From assembly GCA_025057155.1 (NCBI GenBank), contig JANWYD010000009.1, positions 186,001 to 250,000 of the forward strand: DNA of 64,000 nt, read 5' to 3'. Below, piece after piece: positions 18,132 to 27,781 of this stretch. The position numbers were made by a program, and so were the translations under genes. Source of the DNA: Chloroflexaceae bacterium (GTDB taxonomy: Bacteria; Chloroflexota; Chloroflexia; Chloroflexales; Chloroflexaceae). A model generated the notes under the pieces. That model was not told the DNA's origin, did not search any database, and saw only the letters and a list, made by a program, of their open reading frames with translations. Each line of letters starts with the position of its first letter. The stretch's first letter is position 1.

Positions 18132-18182
18132 TGACGCAAAGGCGCGAAGCCAGATGCTTTGCGGCTTCGCGCCTTTGCGTCA
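18132..18182. terminator. 20-bp perfect inverted repeat between convergent genes
   Basis: TGACGCAAAGGCGCGAAGCC (18132-18151) pairs perfectly with 18163-18182, loop 11 bases. It sits between the ends of the M23 peptidase gene (18080) and the sigma factor gene (18201), so it probably ends transcription from both sides, although no strong T run follows on either strand. Confidence 0.6.
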
Positions 18183-18200
18183 AACGTTCCAGGAAGCACG

Positions 18201-19277
18201 CTAATCGAGGTACCCTTGCAGGCGCGACCCTACACTGGGGTGGCGCAGGCGGCGCAGGGCCTCGGCCTCGATCTGGCGGGTGCGCTCGCGCGTAATGCCG
18301 AAGGCGACGCCTACCTCTTCGAGGGTGCGGCGCTGGCCATCAATCAGCCCGTAGCGCAACTGGAGAATCTTGCGCTCGCGTTCCGGGAGATCGTTGAGGG
18401 CGGCATTCAATTCGGCATGGAGCATGTTCGCCGCTGCGATCTCCATGGGCGTCTCTTGGCTCTCATCGGCAAGAAGTTCGCCAACCCGGCCCTCACTCTC
18501 ATAATTGAGCGGTTGTTCGAGCGAAACTGGCTGGGTCGAGGCCCGCAGCAGACGCTTCACCTTGCGCAGGCTCATACCCATGGCGTGGGCAATCTCTTCC
18601 GGCGTCGGCTCGCGCTCGAGTTGCTGCTCCAGCTTATAAATCGCGCGGCGCAGATGCACAATCGACTCGCTCAGGTGCACCGGCAGGCGAATGAGACGGC
18701 TCTGTTCGGCGATCGAGCGCGTCACCGCCTGGCGGATCCACCAGGTCGCGTAGGTGCTGAAGCGGTTGCCCTTGGTATAGTCGAACTTCTCGACGGCGCG
18801 CATCAGGCCGATATTACCTTCCTGAACCAGATCCATAAAGGCCATCGGGCTGCCGATATATTTCTTCGCCACGCTGACAACGAGGCGTAGATTGGCCTGA
18901 ATAAGCTTGCGCCGAGCCTCTTCGCCGCGAGCGACCTCCTGCTCGAGGCGGAAGCGTTCCTGACCCGAGACATACTGCTCATTGTTGAGACGCTGGCGCG
19001 CCTCCTTGCCCCGGGCGATCTTTATGGCCAGGTCACGCTCCTCTTCCGCCGTCAACAACGGAACCTGCCCGATCTCTTGCAGATACAACTGCACCGAGTC
19101 TTCAACCGGCTCGATGTCCGCGGCTTCAGGTTCCTCAAGATCAAGCTCAAGCTCGTCGGCTTCAAGCTCGGCCTCGTCAGCATTCCACTCCTCGATCTCT
19201 TCTGGCTCAGCAGTAGAGGAGTTGAACGCCAGAACCTCATCGGTATCACTATCTGCGGATAGGCGAAAGACCTTCAC
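18201..19277 (-). CDS. sigA: Principal RNA polymerase sigma factor (SigA/RpoD type)
   Basis: 358 residues. After an acidic N-terminus (rich in Glu/Asp, about 10-55) come region 1.2 ([21 protein letters not shown]), region 2 ([13 protein letters not shown]...[21 protein letters not shown]...[12 protein letters not shown]), region 3 and region 4 ([35 protein letters not shown]). This full set marks a group 1 or close group 2 factor recognising TTGACA/TATAAT promoters, matching the promoters seen in the window. The GTG at 19277 has AGGAG at good spacing and avoids a Cys-rich extension. Other sigA paralogues may exist elsewhere in the genome, so its housekeeping role is likely but not certain. 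Confidence 0.92.
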   Translation of the reverse strand: MKVFRLSADSDTDEVLAFNSSTAEPEEIEEWNADEAELEADELELDLEEPEAADIEPVEDSVQLYLQEIGQVPLLTAEEERDLAIKIARGKEARQRLNNEQYVSGQERFRLEQEVARGEEARRKLIQANLRLVVSVAKKYIGSPMAFMDLVQEGNIGLMRAVEKFDYTKGNRFSTYATWWIRQAVTRSIAEQSRLIRLPVHLSESIVHLRRAIYKLEQQLEREPTPEEIAHAMGMSLRKVKRLLRASTQPVSLEQPLNYESEGRVGELLADESQETPMEIAAANMLHAELNAALNDLPERERKILQLRYGLIDGQRRTLEEVGVAFGITRERTRQIEAEALRRLRHPSVGSRLQGYLD

Positions 19278-19429
19278 GGTTCGTTCTCCTGATTGTCGCA
19301 GGCAGAGCCAACATACAACAGACGCGGTCACGTGGCGCCGTTGCCGGAGCGTTGCCGCTTTGCGGAGCGGAGGATCACCTGATGCTTTAGAACGGAGACA
19401 TCTGGAGCCTCAACCATTGAAGCAACCCT

Positions 19430-19458
19430 ATTTTCAGGTTTTGCACAGTTTTTGTCAA
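19430..19458 (-). promoter_or_regulatory. Promoter of the sigma factor gene
   Basis: On the minus strand TTGACA (19458-19453), 17-base spacer, GAAAAT (19435-19430). An 8-bp inverted repeat TTTCAGGT/ACCTGAAA (19432-19439 and 19460-19467) brackets the promoter and could be an operator. Confidence 0.5.
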
Positions 19459-19472
19459 GACCTGAAAGGCCG

Positions 19473-20201
19473 CTATGAGCTATCTTCGTCGGATCTCCAT
19501 TGATGGGCATCAATCGTCTGGCCGGTCGGCCCCCGTGGAGGCAGAGCGGCCAGGTCAATCGCTGCGGCGGCGATTGTCTCTGGAGCGAGGAGGCCCGTCC
19601 GAACCTCGGGAGCCATCTCGCGCACCAGGCGCGTATCGGCAAAGCCCCCCGGGTGCAGGGCATTGACGTTGATGCCGAAGCGGCGCAGATCCCTGGCCAT
19701 CACCCGCGTCAGGCCGTCAACGCCGCACTTGGCTGCATAGTAGGCGCCGAAGCCAGGGACAGCGATGCGTTCGAGCGGCGCGCCAAGAGTAATAATGTTG
19801 CCGCCGCCGAGTTCGATCATCTGAGGAATAACGGCGCGGCAGACGAGAAACGTGCCCTTGAGCAACGTGTCGATGACCGCGTCCCACTGAGCTTCGCTGG
19901 TTTCGTGAACGGGTGCGCGGAGGCCGATGCCGGCGCTGGTTACCAGCACGTGAATAGGGCCAAGGGCTTCACGGACGGCGGCGACCATCGCGGCGACCTG
20001 CGTGGCATCGCGCACATCGGCGGGCAGAGCTACGGCGCGTCCACCCTGTTCAGTGATAAGCCAGGCTGTCTCGTCGAGTTCGTCGGCGCTGCGCGCGGCC
20101 ACTGCCACCGCGGCCCCGGCCCGGGCATAGGCAATGGCAATCGCTCGCCCCAGCCCGCGTCCACCCCCGGTGATCAACGCCGTCTTGCCCGTGAGTTTCA
20201 T
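19473..20201 (-). CDS. Short-chain dehydrogenase/reductase family protein lacking the catalytic serine
   Basis: 242 residues, Rossmann fold. Cofactor motif TGGGRGLGRA (11-20); the arginine after the second strand region (AARSADEL) suggests NADP preference. Active-site Tyr154 and Lys158 are present (YYAAK), but the position 13 residues before Tyr, normally Ser, is Ala141 (ITLGAPLER), and NNAG is TSAG. It may be a weak, altered or non-catalytic SDR. The ATG at 20201 gives the standard start MKLTGKTALITGG. Five 11-bp direct repeats lie just upstream (20218-20268). Substrate unknown. Confidence 0.8.
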   Translation of the reverse strand: MKLTGKTALITGGGRGLGRAIAIAYARAGAAVAVAARSADELDETAWLITEQGGRAVALPADVRDATQVAAMVAAVREALGPIHVLVTSAGIGLRAPVHETSEAQWDAVIDTLLKGTFLVCRAVIPQMIELGGGNIITLGAPLERIAVPGFGAYYAAKCGVDGLTRVMARDLRRFGINVNALHPGGFADTRLVREMAPEVRTGLLAPETIAAAAIDLAALPPRGPTGQTIDAHQWRSDEDSS

Positions 20202-20217
20202 CCTGAACCTCCCGCAC

Positions 20218-20268
20218 TGTGCAATATCTGTGCAAAGTGTTTGCAATAGTTGTACCACACGCGTGCAC
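20218..20268 (-). promoter_or_regulatory. Five phased 11-bp direct repeats, candidate CarH-type operator
   Basis: On the minus strand the units begin GTGCACG, TGGTACA, TTGCAAA, TTGCACA and TTGCACA, each exactly 11 bases from the next; the plus-strand starts are 20262, 20251, 20240, 20229 and 20218. They end 17 bases upstream of the SDR start codon. I recall that CarH binds tandem 11-bp direct repeats containing TnnACA, which these fit. A CarH-like gene lies at 30.6 kb. Confidence 0.65.
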
Positions 20269-20405
20269 ATTTGGCTAGACCCGCGCCGAAAAATGAGAGG
20301 GCTTTCATTTTTTGGTCGTTCGTGGCCGGGGGGAGTCAGTCCCAACGCCGGTTGGCGAGAGGGAAACCAGGTTTCCCATACTCTGGCCCAGGGGGAAACA
20401 CCGTA

Positions 20406-20432
20406 GTAGCGCAACCCGGAGGGTTGCGCTAC
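20406..20432. repeat. Short palindrome GTAGCGCAACCC-GGA-GGGTTGCGCTAC
   Basis: Perfect 12-bp arms (20406-20417, 20421-20432), downstream of the prenyl synthase stop on the minus strand. Weaker relatives occur at 3744-3763, 6577-6597 and 63.49-63.52 kb. A second palindrome GGGAAACC..GGTTTCCC lies at 20361-20377. These may act as transcription ends or as REP-like repeats. Confidence 0.6.
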
Positions 20433-20467
20433 CAAACAGGGGCCCGCCAGGCTCTGGCCGAAGAAAA

Positions 20468-21547
20468 TCAGGCCTCGCGGCTAACGACGAAGTAGGCGAT
20501 GTCTTCGAGTGTCCGGCGGGTCGCCGAAGGAGGGAACTCAGCAAGCTGGTGATTGGCGCGGACGACGAAGCGCCGCGCCTCGGCCATCGCCGCCTCGACG
20601 CCGCCGATGGCGATGACTTCCTCGACTGCAGCGCGCACCTGAGCCTCGGTGGGGCTGTCGTGGGCCACGATTGCCCGCAGATGGGGGCTATCGCTGCGGG
20701 CAAGGGCATAAATCAGCGGCAGGGTGATGGTGCCCTGGCGCAAATCATTCCCGGCAGGCTTGCCCAGCGTCTGTTCGTCGCCGATGAAATCGAGCACGTC
20801 ATCAACGATCTGAAAGGCCATACCCAGATCGAAGCCGTAGCGTCCGAGGGCGGCAATCTGGGCGTCACTGCCGCCGCCGGCGGCCATTCCCGCCTTGCAG
20901 GCCGCCTCGAAGAGCGAGGCCGTCTTGGCCCCGGTTTTGTAGAAATACTGGTCCAGGGCCTGATCAAGAGGTTCGGCCACGAGCACCGGGCTGAGTTCGC
21001 CCTCAACGATGGTTTGCACCGCCTGGGCATAGTAGGTGATGATCCGCGGGTCCGGGCTGAGGGCCATTTCACCCGCGGCCAGGGCGAAGAAGTAGTCGCC
21101 GACCATCAGGGCGACATCGTTGTCCCAGCGGGCATGCACGGTAATCTGGCCCCGGCGACGCGCCGCCTGGTCCACCAGGTCATCGTGCACGAGCGAGGCC
21201 GCCTGGATGAGTTCAACGGCGGCCGCGGCGTGTATCACGCACGACAGGTGATAGACGCCAAGCCGGGCGGCCAGGAGCGCCAGTGCGGCGCGCAGCCGTT
21301 TGCCGCCAGCGCGCACGGTATAGGCGCTGGCGCTGGCGATCAACTCCGAGCGCGAAGCCGTCCGGCGCAACAGCAGCTCTTCGACGGCGCGGAGATCGGG
21401 AATGAGATCGGCCTGCGCAAATAGTTCAGTCAACCCGGCAACCCGGCCGGTAGACGGCGGGAAGGATAACGTCTCGGCGCCGCTCATCTGCACGCCAACG
21501 GCTACGATGCTCTCGGTCGCCGAGGAATGAGTGTGATGACCAGCCAT
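20468..21547 (-). CDS. Polyprenyl diphosphate synthase, probable geranylgeranyl diphosphate synthase
   Basis: 359 residues of the trans-prenyl synthase family. The first aspartate-rich motif is in LVHDDLVDQA, the second in FQIVDDVLDFIG; GGKRLRAALALL and GQITVHARWDNDVALMVGDYFF are family blocks. The product makes all-trans prenyl diphosphates from IPP; GGPP would feed both carotenoids (crtB at 32.0 kb) and bacteriochlorophyll tails (bchG at 58.7 kb), but a longer quinone side chain is also possible from sequence alone. AGAGGAAC precedes the ATG at 21547. A promoter with TTGACA/TATAGT lies at 21651-21678. Confidence 0.88.
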   Translation of the reverse strand: MAGHHTHSSATESIVAVGVQMSGAETLSFPPSTGRVAGLTELFAQADLIPDLRAVEELLLRRTASRSELIASASAYTVRAGGKRLRAALALLAARLGVYHLSCVIHAAAAVELIQAASLVHDDLVDQAARRRGQITVHARWDNDVALMVGDYFFALAAGEMALSPDPRIITYYAQAVQTIVEGELSPVLVAEPLDQALDQYFYKTGAKTASLFEAACKAGMAAGGGSDAQIAALGRYGFDLGMAFQIVDDVLDFIGDEQTLGKPAGNDLRQGTITLPLIYALARSDSPHLRAIVAHDSPTEAQVRAAVEEVIAIGGVEAAMAEARRFVVRANHQLAEFPPSATRRTLEDIAYFVVSREA

Positions 21548-21650
21548 CAGGCTGTTCCTCTTCTAGGGCCTGTCGGCGATCGGAGCGGTTCCTGGGCAGA
21601 CACAGGCTAAGTGAGGGGAACACTCGCTTGTGATTTTCGCCACGAACTGC

Positions 21651-21678
21651 ACTATAGCACATTCCAGGCCAGTGTCAA
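21651..21678 (-). promoter_or_regulatory. Promoter of the prenyl synthase gene
   Basis: Minus strand TTGACA (21678-21673), 16-base spacer ending TGC, then TATAGT (21656-21651). Upstream, plus-strand TGCACA, TCGACA and TGCACA occur at 21701, 21711 and 21724 (spacings 10 and 13), a looser version of the 11-bp repeats seen before the SDR gene. The remaining 21730-21992 holds no gene that I recognise. Confidence 0.6.
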
Positions 21679-21992
21679 GCAAGAGTAATACGGGAGGTGA
21701 TGCACACCTTTCGACATATACTTTGCACAAGTTTACGGGGTCTGTCTGTAACCTGCGACACGCTGTATCCATATAATACCGCATGCTGCCCGTCTGGTCA
21801 CGCGTAGCCCTCGCGCAGCTCGCTCAGCCCCCGTCCGGGCCCACAGGTCCGGCAAACCGGCAAAGCAGAGGCGTTTTGCCCATCCCGCGAATGGCATCTC
21901 GTGTATAATATCAGTTGTTTCGCCCGCGGCTACGCCTGTGGCAATACATCCACAGCGCCGTATGGTTGCGTATTATTTCCAGAGGGGCTGAC

Positions 21993-22604
21993 TTGGCTGT
22001 ATCCCCGGATCCTGACATTGAGGGACAGGTGCTCAGCGATGAGCACCTGATGATCCAGGTTGCCGCCGGCGATACCCGCGCGATGGAGCACCTCTACACT
22101 CGCTATTCCCGCGTCGTCTACGGCCTGGCGCTGCGCATCCTGGCCAACGCTGAACTGGCCGAAGACGTGGTGCAGGAAACGTTCTGGCGGGTCTGGAACC
22201 GCGCAGCCACCTTTAAGGCCGGAAGCGGCGCGTTCGCGCCCTGGCTGTTTGGCATTGCGCGCAATCTCTGCATTGATGAACTGCGCCGGCAACAGTCGCG
22301 GCCCGGCGCTCTGGGAGCCGGCAACGACGCCGTGGCCCTCGCCGCTGTCCCGGATACGCAGACCAGCATAGATGAGGTGACATGGGAAGCCGAGCGGCGA
22401 CGTCTGATCACCAACGCCCTCAGCGAGTTGCCCGCCGACCAGCGACAGGTGATCGAACTGGCCTACTTCGGAGGTCTCTCCCAGCGCGAGATCGCCGAAC
22501 GTTTGAATGATCCGCTTGGAACGGTGAAGACGCGCGTGCGTCTCGCCTTGCAGAAATTGAAAACCTTGCTGCAACACCAGGGCATCGGTCTCGATGACCG
22601 CTAG
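21993..22604 (+). CDS. ECF sigma factor, SigK-like
   Basis: 203 residues with sigma region 2 (DTRAMEHLYTRYSRVVYGLALRI... AEDVVQETFWRVWNRAATF... APWLFGIARNLCIDELRRQ) and region 4 (LSELPADQRQVIELAYFGGLSQREIAERLNDPLGTVKTRVRLAL). I take the TTG at 21993, preceded by AGAGGGG, rather than an upstream ATG giving an atypical extension. A TATAAT sits at 21904-21909. The anti-sigma gene overlaps its 3' end, the usual arrangement of SigK/RskA pairs, so the factor is probably held at the membrane until a signal arrives. Confidence 0.93.
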   Translation: MAVSPDPDIEGQVLSDEHLMIQVAAGDTRAMEHLYTRYSRVVYGLALRILANAELAEDVVQETFWRVWNRAATFKAGSGAFAPWLFGIARNLCIDELRRQQSRPGALGAGNDAVALAAVPDTQTSIDEVTWEAERRRLITNALSELPADQRQVIELAYFGGLSQREIAERLNDPLGTVKTRVRLALQKLKTLLQHQGIGLDDR

Positions 22605-23562
22605 AAGTTCTGGACTGGTAATGAACGCTCACGATCACGATCCATCCTCCCCTGCGAGCCAGATTGGCGCGTATGCTCTCGGCGCCCTCGATCTTGAGGA
22701 TCGCCTGCAACTTGAGGCTCTGCTTGAGCGTTCGCCCGAACTCCAGGAGGAGTTGCGTCAGTTACGCCAGGTTGTCGCCCTGCTGCCCTATGCAGCGACG
22801 CCGGTTACTCCCCCGGCCCGCGTGCGTGAGCGCCTGTTCGCCCGCATCTCCGCGGCCAGAGCCGAGGGCGACGCCAGCCGCGCTGCTGCGCCGCCAGCGA
22901 CCTCGCCACGCCGACGCATGCGCTGGCTTATGCCCGGCCTCGTCGCCGTGCTTACCGCCCTGGTGGTTGCTCTTAGCCTCGCGACCCTGTCCCTCAGTTC
23001 CAGCATCGCCCGTCTTGAGCAGACCAATCGCGAACTGGTCGCCGGTGTGAAGCGTATGCAACAAACCCTCGCCGAGACCGAGGCCCGCCAGGAGCAACTT
23101 GCCGCCCAACTCGCCGCCGGTCAGGAGCAACTCAAGGTCCTTGCAACCCGCCTGGAGGCCGGTGAAGAGCGTATCGCCCGCCTCGGCGCCGACCTGGCGC
23201 GCGACGATTATGTCATCTCCTTCATCAGCGCGCCCGGAGTGGCTACGCGCCAGTTGCGCTCCGTCCGTTCCGGCGTTGCCGCCCAGGGAGAGATGTATAT
23301 GTATCCCGGCCACTCCAGCGCAGTGGTCATCTTTAGCGGCCTGCCGCCCCTGGCGCCAGGACAGGTTTACCAGTTCTGGTTTGCCGATGAGACGGGCCAG
23401 GTGGCAGGCGAGACGTTCGTCGTCGATCCAACAGGCATTGGCTACGTTGTCGTCGAGGCCCCGCGTGAAGTGAATGCCTTTCGCGAAGTGATGATCACCA
23501 TCGAGCCATCCGGGGGCAGCGCTACTCCGAGCCAGAATGTGATCCTTGAAGGCGCCCTCTAG
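22594..23562 (+). CDS. Membrane anti-sigma factor, RskA type
   Basis: 322 residues from 22594 or 313 from the ATG at 22621. N-terminal anti-sigma domain (about 20-90, GAYALGALDLEDRLQLEALLERSPELQEELRQL), one transmembrane helix (about 110-130), an extended coiled coil with many Gln/Glu/Leu (about 130-205), then an extracytoplasmic RskA domain (PGHSSAVVIFSGLPPLAPGQVYQFWF). RskA proteins bind their sigma factor in the cytosol and release it after proteolysis. Overlap of 11 bases with the sigma gene implies coupled translation. The coiled coil is longer than I expect for RskA and may place the sensor domain away from the membrane. Confidence 0.92.
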   Translation: MTARSSGLVMNAHDHDPSSPASQIGAYALGALDLEDRLQLEALLERSPELQEELRQLRQVVALLPYAATPVTPPARVRERLFARISAARAEGDASRAAAPPATSPRRRMRWLMPGLVAVLTALVVALSLATLSLSSSIARLEQTNRELVAGVKRMQQTLAETEARQEQLAAQLAAGQEQLKVLATRLEAGEERIARLGADLARDDYVISFISAPGVATRQLRSVRSGVAAQGEMYMYPGHSSAVVIFSGLPPLAPGQVYQFWFADETGQVAGETFVVDPTGIGYVVVEAPREVNAFREVMITIEPSGGSATPSQNVILEGAL

Positions 23563-24077
23563 AGCACTGACGGGAATGCTTGATCCCCTGAGGCCACTGA
23601 GCCACGTGGCTCGCTGCGCGAGCGCCGCCATCAGTGCGCATTAACCTGTTCGAGAATCGCTACAGGCGTGCTTCCGGAGGAAGGCAAAGGCAGCGCGTGG
23701 GGCCACTTGCGTCCCCTGCTCCGGGCCAGGAACTTCTGGCTGTCCCCTCAATCGTATGCTTGCCGCTTGCCCCAAAACTCGGCGGCACGCCGTTCTATCC
23801 TTATGCCGGGATCACCGGCGCACTGCCGGCGCACCCTGCTGATCCCCCCTCGCATCGAGCGTCCGACGCCTCGGCCTCGACCGCATAGGCGTTGAAACTC
23901 CTCCTACCATCCTCAATCGTACGCGTTTGTCATCCTCCGATCATCCAGCGCCCTTCTCACGCTCCAAGCGACATCCTACAATCAAGGCCATAGAACGGTG
24001 GAGCTCACAATCCGCCTGCGCTGCAGCTTTCCCGACAAGCCGCCGGCATCACGCGCAGCAAGAGAGTTGAGGAGGCT
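23563..24077. other. intergenic, no supported gene
   Basis: About 515 bases between the anti-sigma gene and the next sigma-like gene. Open frames here are short and lack protein character. No strong hairpin or promoter stands out. Confidence 0.5.
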
Positions 24078-24866
24078 ATGATCACCCAGCCGATCGACCT
24101 ACTCCCTCGCAACACTCTGGGCCCATTGCCCAGTCATTGCGCATATCCGCGCGCAGATCGCGGTCTGGCGACCGAACTGGACGCTGCCGCATTGGCGACC
24201 ATGGATCTGCCGACATTAATGCAGCACTGCGCCACCGAAAGCGAGCGCTTCTATCGCGGCCAGGAACACGATACCCGCTTCAGCTATGAACTCTTCCGGC
24301 GGGCGCTGGTCGAACGCGATGAAGCCGCCTGGGAGCACCTCTACCAGCACTACAGCGGTCTGGTCGAGGGTTGGATTCGCCGCTGCGCGGCATTCTCCAG
24401 CAGCAGTGAAAGCTGCGAGTACTTCGTTGTTGGCGCCTTCGCCAAGTTCTGGCGCGCTATCTCCCCGGAACGGTTCGCCGCCTTCCCTACGCTAGCTTCA
24501 CTGTTGCAATACCTGCAGTTGTGCGCCACCAGCGTGGTTATCGACAATGTGCGGGCCAATTCCTGGTCGGGAACCCTTCTCGAAGAGACGCTCACCCCCG
24601 AACGCAACCCCGGCACGTCGCCCGATGAAGAGGCTATGCACCGCCTGGATCGCGAGGAGTTCTGGCGCTTCATTGACACCCAGCTCCATAGCGAAACCGA
24701 ACGCGTGGTCGTGTATGGCTCCTTTGTCCTCGGCCTGACCCCGCGCGCAATTCAGGCGCGACACCCCGATCTATTCGCGACAGTCAACGAAGTCTACAAC
24801 GTCAAACGCAACGTCCTGGGCCGTCTGAGCCGCAATCAGCAGTTGCGCCAGTTGATCGCCGGTTAG
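24078..24866 (+). CDS. Atypical sigma-70-like protein
   Basis: 262 residues. Residues about 65-160 resemble sigma region 2 (FRRALVERDEAAWEHLYQHYSGLVEGWI; YFVVGAFAKFWRAISPERF; LLQYLQLCATSVVIDNVRA), and about 195-260 a degenerate region 4 (RVVVYGSFVLGLTPRAIQARHPDLFATVNEVYNVKRNVLGRLSRN). The recognition helix is unusual and the DNA-binding part cannot be assigned firmly. A 60-residue N-terminal extension has no known domain. A two-zinc-finger protein follows 350 bases downstream and is a plausible anti-sigma partner. I recall similar proteins in other Chloroflexota. Promoter specificity unknown. Confidence 0.7.
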   Translation: MITQPIDLLPRNTLGPLPSHCAYPRADRGLATELDAAALATMDLPTLMQHCATESERFYRGQEHDTRFSYELFRRALVERDEAAWEHLYQHYSGLVEGWIRRCAAFSSSSESCEYFVVGAFAKFWRAISPERFAAFPTLASLLQYLQLCATSVVIDNVRANSWSGTLLEETLTPERNPGTSPDEEAMHRLDREEFWRFIDTQLHSETERVVVYGSFVLGLTPRAIQARHPDLFATVNEVYNVKRNVLGRLSRNQQLRQLIAG

Positions 24867-24916
24867 CTTGCCGGTCTTTGAACAAAGCCTGGAACTGCAC
24901 TGGCTGTTTCACCGGA

Positions 24917-24946
24917 GCGCCCTCGCTTCACGCGAAGCGAGGGCGC
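24917..24946. terminator. 13-bp hairpin after the sigma-like gene
   Basis: GCGCCCTCGCTTC (24917-24929) pairs perfectly with 24934-24946, loop ACGC. It lies 50 bases past the sigma-like stop codon. There is no T run, so it may be a weak or rho-assisted end, and it separates this gene from the zinc-finger gene. Confidence 0.5.
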
Positions 24947-25122
24947 CTGATTGCCAGGAGATAGCGCACCCGCCTCCGGGCCTGCGAAGATTGCCCTTTC
25001 CCAGGCCCGGCCCTTTTCGTTCCCGTGGTCAGACGACGCATTGTTACGTAAGGGCCTGGTCGAACCGCGCTCCTGGTGGTCTCTGGTCGTGTCGCCAGGG
25101 CGGGGTGTGAAATACGCTATAC

Positions 25123-25143
25123 TACACATGATAAAATTGTGTA
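25123..25143. promoter_or_regulatory. Promoter-like region with dyad before the zinc-finger gene
   Basis: TATACT at 25119-25124 could be a -10. Directly downstream, TACACA (25123-25128) and TGTGTA (25138-25143) form a dyad with a 9-base spacer that could bind a regulator. The start codon is 75 bases further on. Confidence 0.3.
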
Positions 25144-25217
25144 AAAACCGTTTGAAACCGCGTTTCATACAGTACAGACGGGTTTGGCAACCGACCGCGA
25201 GTCCAGGAGTGCGGGGT

Positions 25218-25601
25218 ATGACCAATGACGAGGAGTGGAAACAACGATGCACGTGCCCACCGTCTCTGAGTGGCAGCGCATTGATCGCAGCGGCCGATGG
25301 CGAGGCGGACGAGGCGACCCTGGCACACCTCCAGGACTGCCCGGTCTGTATGGCACGAGTCATGCATCTACGGGCGCTTCAGGCGTATCTGTTGCGCCGG
25401 CTCTATCGGCTCCACTGCCTGCAGACAGAAGTGCTGGTGGATTACTGCCACGGCTTGCTGGATCCGTATGCGGCGGCGGCGGTGACGCACCATCTGGCGA
25501 TCTGCCCGCACTGCGCGGCGGAGGTGAAACTGCTTCAGGAAGGACCACCCCTGGCGCAAGCTGTCGGTCGCCGAGGACGTATGCTGGCGCCCAACCTCTG
25601 A
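25218..25601 (+). CDS. Soluble protein with two anti-sigma-type zinc fingers
   Basis: 127 residues. Two His-x3-Cys-x2-Cys fingers are visible, HLQDCPVC near 43-50 and HHLAICPHC near 95-103, joined by a helix-rich linker containing further Cys and His (LHCLQTEVLVDYCHG). This is the zinc-finger anti-sigma fold, duplicated. No membrane segment is present, so it may be a cytoplasmic, possibly redox- or metal-responsive regulator of the sigma-like protein upstream. AGGAG and the ATG at 25218 support the start; an open frame extends upstream but looks unlike protein. Partner and signal are inferred. Confidence 0.75.
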   Translation: MTNDEEWKQRCTCPPSLSGSALIAAADGEADEATLAHLQDCPVCMARVMHLRALQAYLLRRLYRLHCLQTEVLVDYCHGLLDPYAAAAVTHHLAICPHCAAEVKLLQEGPPLAQAVGRRGRMLAPNL

Positions 25602-25662
25602 TCGTCGAACCCCCGGCCATGCCCCGCCTGTCGTTGCTGAGGTGACTACAGGGGCAATAAAG

Positions 25663-25703
25663 AACGAGGGTCTGGAAGAGCTTCACCCTTCCAGACCCTC
25701 GTT
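25663..25703. terminator. Bidirectional terminator before gap
   Basis: AACGAGGGTCTGGAAG (25663-25678) pairs perfectly with 25688-25703, loop 9 bases. It sits between the converging zinc-finger gene and gap and is preceded by GCAATAAAG. A strong candidate for a shared transcription end. Confidence 0.7.
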
Positions 25704-25746
25704 CGTCCTGTCAATGCAGGGTGCAGCGGCGCAGGAGCATGCGCGC

Positions 25747-27054
<1,308 letters not shown>

Positions 27055-27091
27055 TCAGGGTCGCGGCCGGGTCGCGACAGGAGAGACGGAG

Positions 27092-27760
27092 ATGTTTTTG
27101 ACAGTCAGCCTGGGTGTGGGCATAGGGGTGCTCGGTCTTATCGGCTTGGCGCGCGGCACACGCGCGGGATTGGCAGCTATTGCCGGAACCCTGCTTGGCG
27201 CCGTGCTGATCGATCTATGGAACCGGCCCCTGGCAGCCTGGATCCGTGAAACGCTACGACCCGAATTGCCGGCACTGCCGACCTTCCTGCTCATTGCGGC
27301 TGTGTTTCTGCTGACGGTGGCGATCATCGGCTACGGTGGGAGCGCCCTGCTGCCCCGGGCCCCGGCGCAGAGCCGATCCAGGCAAATCCTTGACCGGATC
27401 GTCGGCGGCTTGCTGGGCGCACTGAACGGAGCCTTGATCGCCAGCTATCTGCTGCGCTATGCTGATATGGCCCGGGTCAACGGCGACGTGGCCGACCTCG
27501 TGGCGACATCGCCGCTGGCCCAGGTGCTGTTGTTGTGGTTGCCATGGTTTATCCTGGCGCTTGTCGCCACCACCGGCGCGATCGTGCTGATCCGTGGAGG
27601 CGCCCGCTTCGTGCGCGCCCGGCGGACAGCGGCCACTGCGCCCGCTGCCTCAACCGCGCAGCCAGCCGCGTCGTCTGCCACTGCCGGCGCGCCCCCGCCT
27701 CGCGAACCGGAGCGCAGTTCAGGCGAAGCGACCATGGATCAGGCATTGGGCAAGAAGTAA
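27092..27760 (+). CDS. CvpA-like multi-pass membrane protein
   Basis: 222 residues with four predicted membrane segments: about 2-20, 24-42, 63-85 and 145-170 (FLLIAAVFLLTVAIIGYG; LLWLPWFILALVATTGAIVLI). The spacing and the amphipathic stretch DRIVGGLLGALNGALIASYLL resemble the CvpA family, so a CvpA-like role is likely but unproven. The C-terminal 45 residues are Ala/Pro-rich and cytoplasmic. AGGAG precedes the ATG at 27092. Probably monocistronic; a CGCAGAG-type repeat follows directly. Confidence 0.65.
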   Translation: MFLTVSLGVGIGVLGLIGLARGTRAGLAAIAGTLLGAVLIDLWNRPLAAWIRETLRPELPALPTFLLIAAVFLLTVAIIGYGGSALLPRAPAQSRSRQILDRIVGGLLGALNGALIASYLLRYADMARVNGDVADLVATSPLAQVLLLWLPWFILALVATTGAIVLIRGGARFVRARRTAATAPAASTAQPAASSATAGAPPPREPERSSGEATMDQALGKK

Positions 27761-27781
27761 GCACCGCCCGCGGCAAGGATA

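Noticed and set aside
19441..19447. Single TTGCACA in the spacer of the sigma-factor promoter
   Set aside because: Also isolated; no repeat partner in phase, so not counted in the regulon.
23634..23895. Two overlapping frames between the anti-sigma gene and the sigma-like gene
   Set aside because: Pro/Arg/Ser-rich translations with no motif, no ribosome site and neither clearly better than the other.
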